A stretch of DNA of 36,509 nucleotides, taken from the NCBI GenBank assembly GCA_013821605.1, contig JACDGP010000050.1:1-36509 (forward strand). The letters run 5' to 3'. Origin of the DNA: Herpetosiphonaceae bacterium (GTDB taxonomy: Bacteria > Chloroflexota > Chloroflexia > Chloroflexales > Kallotenuaceae). The notes under the pieces are model-generated. The model saw nothing but the letters and a program-made list of their open reading frames with translations. It did not search any database and was not told the origin of the DNA. The translations under genes were made by a program, and so were the position numbers. Positions 33,891-36,509 of the stretch are shown here, piece by piece; within the stretch, counting starts at the first letter, position 1, and the number at the start of each line of letters is the position of its first letter.

Positions 33891-36509
33891 TTAACTGACT
33901 TCGACCAGTGCTCCGGGCATCCAACTATACAGCACAGCTTGTAGCGCTTCAGTTTTGATCGGCTTAGTAAGGTAATCGTCCATGCCGGACTGTAAACAGG
34001 CTTCGCGGTCACCTTGCATCGCATTGGCGGTCATCGCAATGATCGGTATGTGCTGACCGCTGCTACGCTCGGCGGCCCGAATCGCTGCAGTTGCTTCAAA
34101 GCCATCCATCTCCGGCATCTGACAGTCCATCAACACCAACGCGTACGCTCCTGTGGTGGCAGCAACGACAGCCTTGCGACCATCCTCAACGACCTCCCCC
34201 AGGTAACCCAGCTTCTTAAGTTGGAGCAGGGCTACTTTCTGATTGACCCGATTATCTTCCGCGACAAGAATGGGCAGTAGTGCTGGGGCCACCTGCTCGG
34301 ACGGTAGACTGTCGATAGGCTGTGGTAGTTCCACTCGCGTCTCCAAGTCTTGCTGCTCCTCGCCTATTGTGGCCATTACAATGGCATCAAGGAGCGTCGA
34401 TTGCTTCACCGGTTTGGTAATGACCTCCCTAAAGCTAGCCCGCGTTTCCGCAGCGACCTGCTCGCCATAGGGGGTTAGTAGCAGAAGTCGCGTTTGGGCA
34501 AGGAGCGGATCACGCTGCATGATCGTTACGAATGACGTCAGACCCGAGAGACTCTGGTCGATGAGTGCTATCTCATATGGATCGGCATGTGCTGCATGGA
34601 GCAGTGCGAGCCCTTCCTCAAGACTGCTTGCGCTGTCGCTGCGTATGCCCCAGGCCCGCAAGTAGGTTGAGACAACGTGGCGATGGGTCTCCCCACCGTC
34701 CAAAATCAGCGTGCGTCGGCCACGCAGCTTCGTAGCCACATCCAGTTCGGCTACCGCTGCTGAGCGCCGGAGAGGTATGCGGAACCAGAAGATGCTGCCC
34801 TCCCCTTCGCTGCTTGTGAGGCCGATCTCGCCACCCATCAGTTCTACCAGCCGCTTAGAAATAGCGAGGCCGAGACCGGTTCCGCCGAAGCGGCGGGAGG
34901 TTGATCCATCGGCCTGCATAAAAGGCTGAAAGAGGCGGAGGCGGGCCGTTGCCCCAATGCCGATGCCCGTGTCACGGACTTCAAAGCGGATCTGAACGGG
35001 ATCAGCGAGCGGATCTGCGGGTTCCTCCGCTGTCACACGTACCTCCACCTCACCCTGTGCTGTGAATTTGATGGCGTTGCCCACGAGATTGAGCAGAATC
35101 TGGCGGAGGCGGCCAGGATCACCTTGGAGCCTTGAGGGGATGGTTGGTGCAACGAAGGTCGATAGCCCAATCTGCTTTTCGCGCGCCTTTGCCAGTAGTA
35201 GATCGACAGTACTTTCTACGAGTCGGCAAGGGTCGAAGTCAAGGGTGTCAAGATCAAATTTGCCTGCCTCGATTTTGGAGAAGTCGAGGATATCATTGAT
35301 GATGGTGAGCAATGCTTGTCCCGAATCCCGCATGGTGGCGGCAAAGTCGCGTTGCTCGGTAGTGAGCGAGGTCGACAACAGCATTTCCGCCATCCCGATC
35401 ACGCCGTTCATCGGGGTGCGGATCTCGTGGCTCATCGTTGCGAGGAAAGCACTCTTGCTACGGTCGGCCGCTTCGGCATGATCTTTTGCCATCCGCAACT
35501 CGCGTTGCCCGTGGGCCAGTGATGCCACCATGCCGTTGATCGCGGTGGTCAGATGTGCCAGTTCATCGGAGCCGGTAACGGACAACCGTGCATCAAAATC
35601 ACCGCTCGCGCCAATGGCTGCAACACCTGCGTCAAGCCGGCGGAGCCGCGATAGCACAGTTTTTTCGAGCAGTACGAGCACGACGATGATGAGCAGGATA
35701 CTAATCAGCCCTAGCGAGAGCATAAACAGCGTGATGCTCTGCTTCCCCTGAAGGTAAATGGTCCGTGGCATCTGGAGGCTTAAGATTAACGCCGGCTGGT
35801 CATAGACGTCTTTGAGCAGCGCATAGCCGCCCATTGTGGTCGCGTCGATTGGTTGCACAGCTTGCGCTTGACCATGAAGCAACGTAGTACGGACTGATGC
35901 TGGCACTAGGGACAGATGATCGTCGAGCCCATGAAGGTCAATACTGAGGTGGGTCGTCTGCGCCAGCGCCGCTACTTCGGTCTGACTTAGATAGCGCCCT
36001 GTCAACAATGAACCGTGTAGGGGACCTTTGAGGTCACTCGTAATGATCGGGCGTGAGGCGATGAGCATCGGTCCAGCTGGGAGTTGAATAATCCCTTTGA
36101 CCATGCTGTCCACGCCCTGGTGCTGAAGTAAGCGGTCGTGCTGCATCGCGGCCTGCCCCATCCGAACTGGTAGGGGTACGGCCTGATTGCGGACGAGATC
36201 GAACGCTTTGCCGAAAAGGAGCTTATTCGACGTATCGTAGATCAGTAGTAGGTTGATATGATTGGTTGCAAAGACACCGTCAGTCGTGTTTACATCAAGG
36301 TAGGGCTGATTGTGGTCTACGGCGAAGCGGTATGTGTCGTCCCAGGCGGCCCAGTCATTAGCATTGAGGTCAAGCCCATTAATATCGGTCGTTAGAGCAT
36401 CAAGAGCACGGTCAATGTTGGTCTTCGCCGTCTGAGTTTCTACATTAAGGAAGCTACCAAGCAAAATGATCCGGAGCGTGACATAGAGCGCCAGCACGCT
36501 GCCGACGAC
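33891..36509 (-). CDS. CHASE4 hybrid sensor histidine kinase (5' end missing)
   Basis: At least 872 residues; the frame stays open to the window edge, so the true start is outside. Visible, numbering from a GTG at 36497: the end of a first membrane helix, a CHASE4 outer sensor (about 20-175, with [13 protein letters not shown]), a second helix (about 256-277), HAMP (about 278-330), HisKA with His357 in [12 protein letters not shown], HATPase_c ([19 protein letters not shown]), a first receiver (about 590-705) and a second receiver (about 745-860) with the acidic AEDN, phospho-Asp in [11 protein letters not shown] and Lys in TKPIK. The first receiver has LDGGE in place of the usual double Asp, so it may not be phosphorylated. 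No regulator gene is adjacent within the window. Confidence 0.93.
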   Translation of the reverse strand, partial: VVGSVLALYVTLRIILLGSFLNVETQTAKTNIDRALDALTTDINGLDLNANDWAAWDDTYRFAVDHNQPYLDVNTTDGVFATNHINLLLIYDTSNKLLFGKAFDLVRNQAVPLPVRMGQAAMQHDRLLQHQGVDSMVKGIIQLPAGPMLIASRPIITSDLKGPLHGSLLTGRYLSQTEVAALAQTTHLSIDLHGLDDHLSLVPASVRTTLLHGQAQAVQPIDATTMGGYALLKDVYDQPALILSLQMPRTIYLQGKQSITLFMLSLGLISILLIIVVLVLLEKTVLSRLRRLDAGVAAIGASGDFDARLSVTGSDELAHLTTAINGMVASLAHGQRELRMAKDHAEAADRSKSAFLATMSHEIRTPMNGVIGMAEMLLSTSLTTEQRDFAATMRDSGQALLTIINDILDFSKIEAGKFDLDTLDFDPCRLVESTVDLLLAKAREKQIGLSTFVAPTIPSRLQGDPGRLRQILLNLVGNAIKFTAQGEVEVRVTAEEPADPLADPVQIRFEVRDTGIGIGATARLRLFQPFMQADGSTSRRFGGTGLGLAISKRLVELMGGEIGLTSSEGEGSIFWFRIPLRRSAAVAELDVATKLRGRRTLILDGGETHRHVVSTYLRAWGIRSDSASSLEEGLALLHAAHADPYEIALIDQSLSGLTSFVTIMQRDPLLAQTRLLLLTPYGEQVAAETRASFREVITKPVKQSTLLDAIVMATIGEEQQDLETRVELPQPIDSLPSEQVAPALLPILVAEDNRVNQKVALLQLKKLGYLGEVVEDGRKAVVAATTGAYALVLMDCQMPEMDGFEATAAIRAAERSSGQHIPIIAMTANAMQGDREACLQSGMDDYLTKPIKTEALQAVLYSWMPGALVEVS

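Overview
The window is chromosomal, gene-dense DNA, probably from a member of the Chloroflexota, most likely class Chloroflexia (Herpetosiphon- or Chloroflexales-like). The evidence is indirect. The partial gene at the left edge ends in a C-terminal module (WFERARFEWHPE ... VLLGLLGKE) that I know mainly from secreted Chloroflexota proteins. A mevalonate-pathway decarboxylase, a DUF2270 membrane protein, a multi-zinc-ribbon FHA protein and a NACHT-like protein also fit that phylum. There are no rRNA or tRNA genes, CRISPR arrays, insertion sequences or phage genes, and no gap between genes exceeds about 300 bases.

Layout. 1-123: end of a secreted or repeat protein. 219-2552 (minus): pyrB, a nitroreductase and an SDR dehydrogenase in one apparent transcription unit, closed by a strong hairpin at 142-186. 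2701-3762 (plus): DUF4349 lipoprotein. 3794-5866 (minus): soluble GAF-GAF-PAS histidine kinase, divergent from 6022-6981 (plus), a NACHT-like protein with a broken P-loop. 6994-11045 (minus): dedA, DUF2270, prsW-like, mvaD-like and mogA/moaB in a same-strand run. 11304-13962 (plus): ligA and an ANTAR response regulator, ending in a good intrinsic terminator. 14043-16758 (plus): a consensus sigma-70-type promoter, a 98-residue unknown protein, nicotinate phosphoribosyltransferase and an RluA-type pseudouridine synthase. 16816-19238 (minus): a PP2C phosphatase followed by a zinc-ribbon/FHA protein. 19411-21017: a DinB-like protein and a renalase-like FAD oxidoreductase, convergent and sharing a CTAG stop. 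21276-24936 (plus): two half-transporters forming a probable heterodimeric ABC exporter. 25048-26830 (minus): a DinB-like protein and an unidentified deacetylase-like protein. 26966-31115 (plus): a five-gene run of ABC-2 ATPase, permease, small membrane protein, NarL-type sensor kinase and LuxR-type regulator. 31136-32287 (minus): Gfo/Idh/MocA oxidoreductase. 32392-33812 (plus): aldo/keto reductase and a small coiled-coil protein. 33891 to the right edge (minus): a CHASE4 hybrid histidine kinase, cut by the window end.

The window mixes housekeeping (pyrimidine, NAD and isoprenoid synthesis, DNA ligation, RNA modification) with dense signalling: three histidine kinases, two separate response regulators, and a PP2C/FHA pair. 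The least explained pieces are the degenerate NACHT protein, the 98-residue protein upstream of pncB, the deacetylase-like/DinB pair, the small membrane protein inside the ABC-2/two-component run, and two genes whose starts are unclear (the 690-residue kinase and the pseudouridine synthase). I found no complete, clearly new multi-gene system. The degenerate NACHT protein is the best lead.
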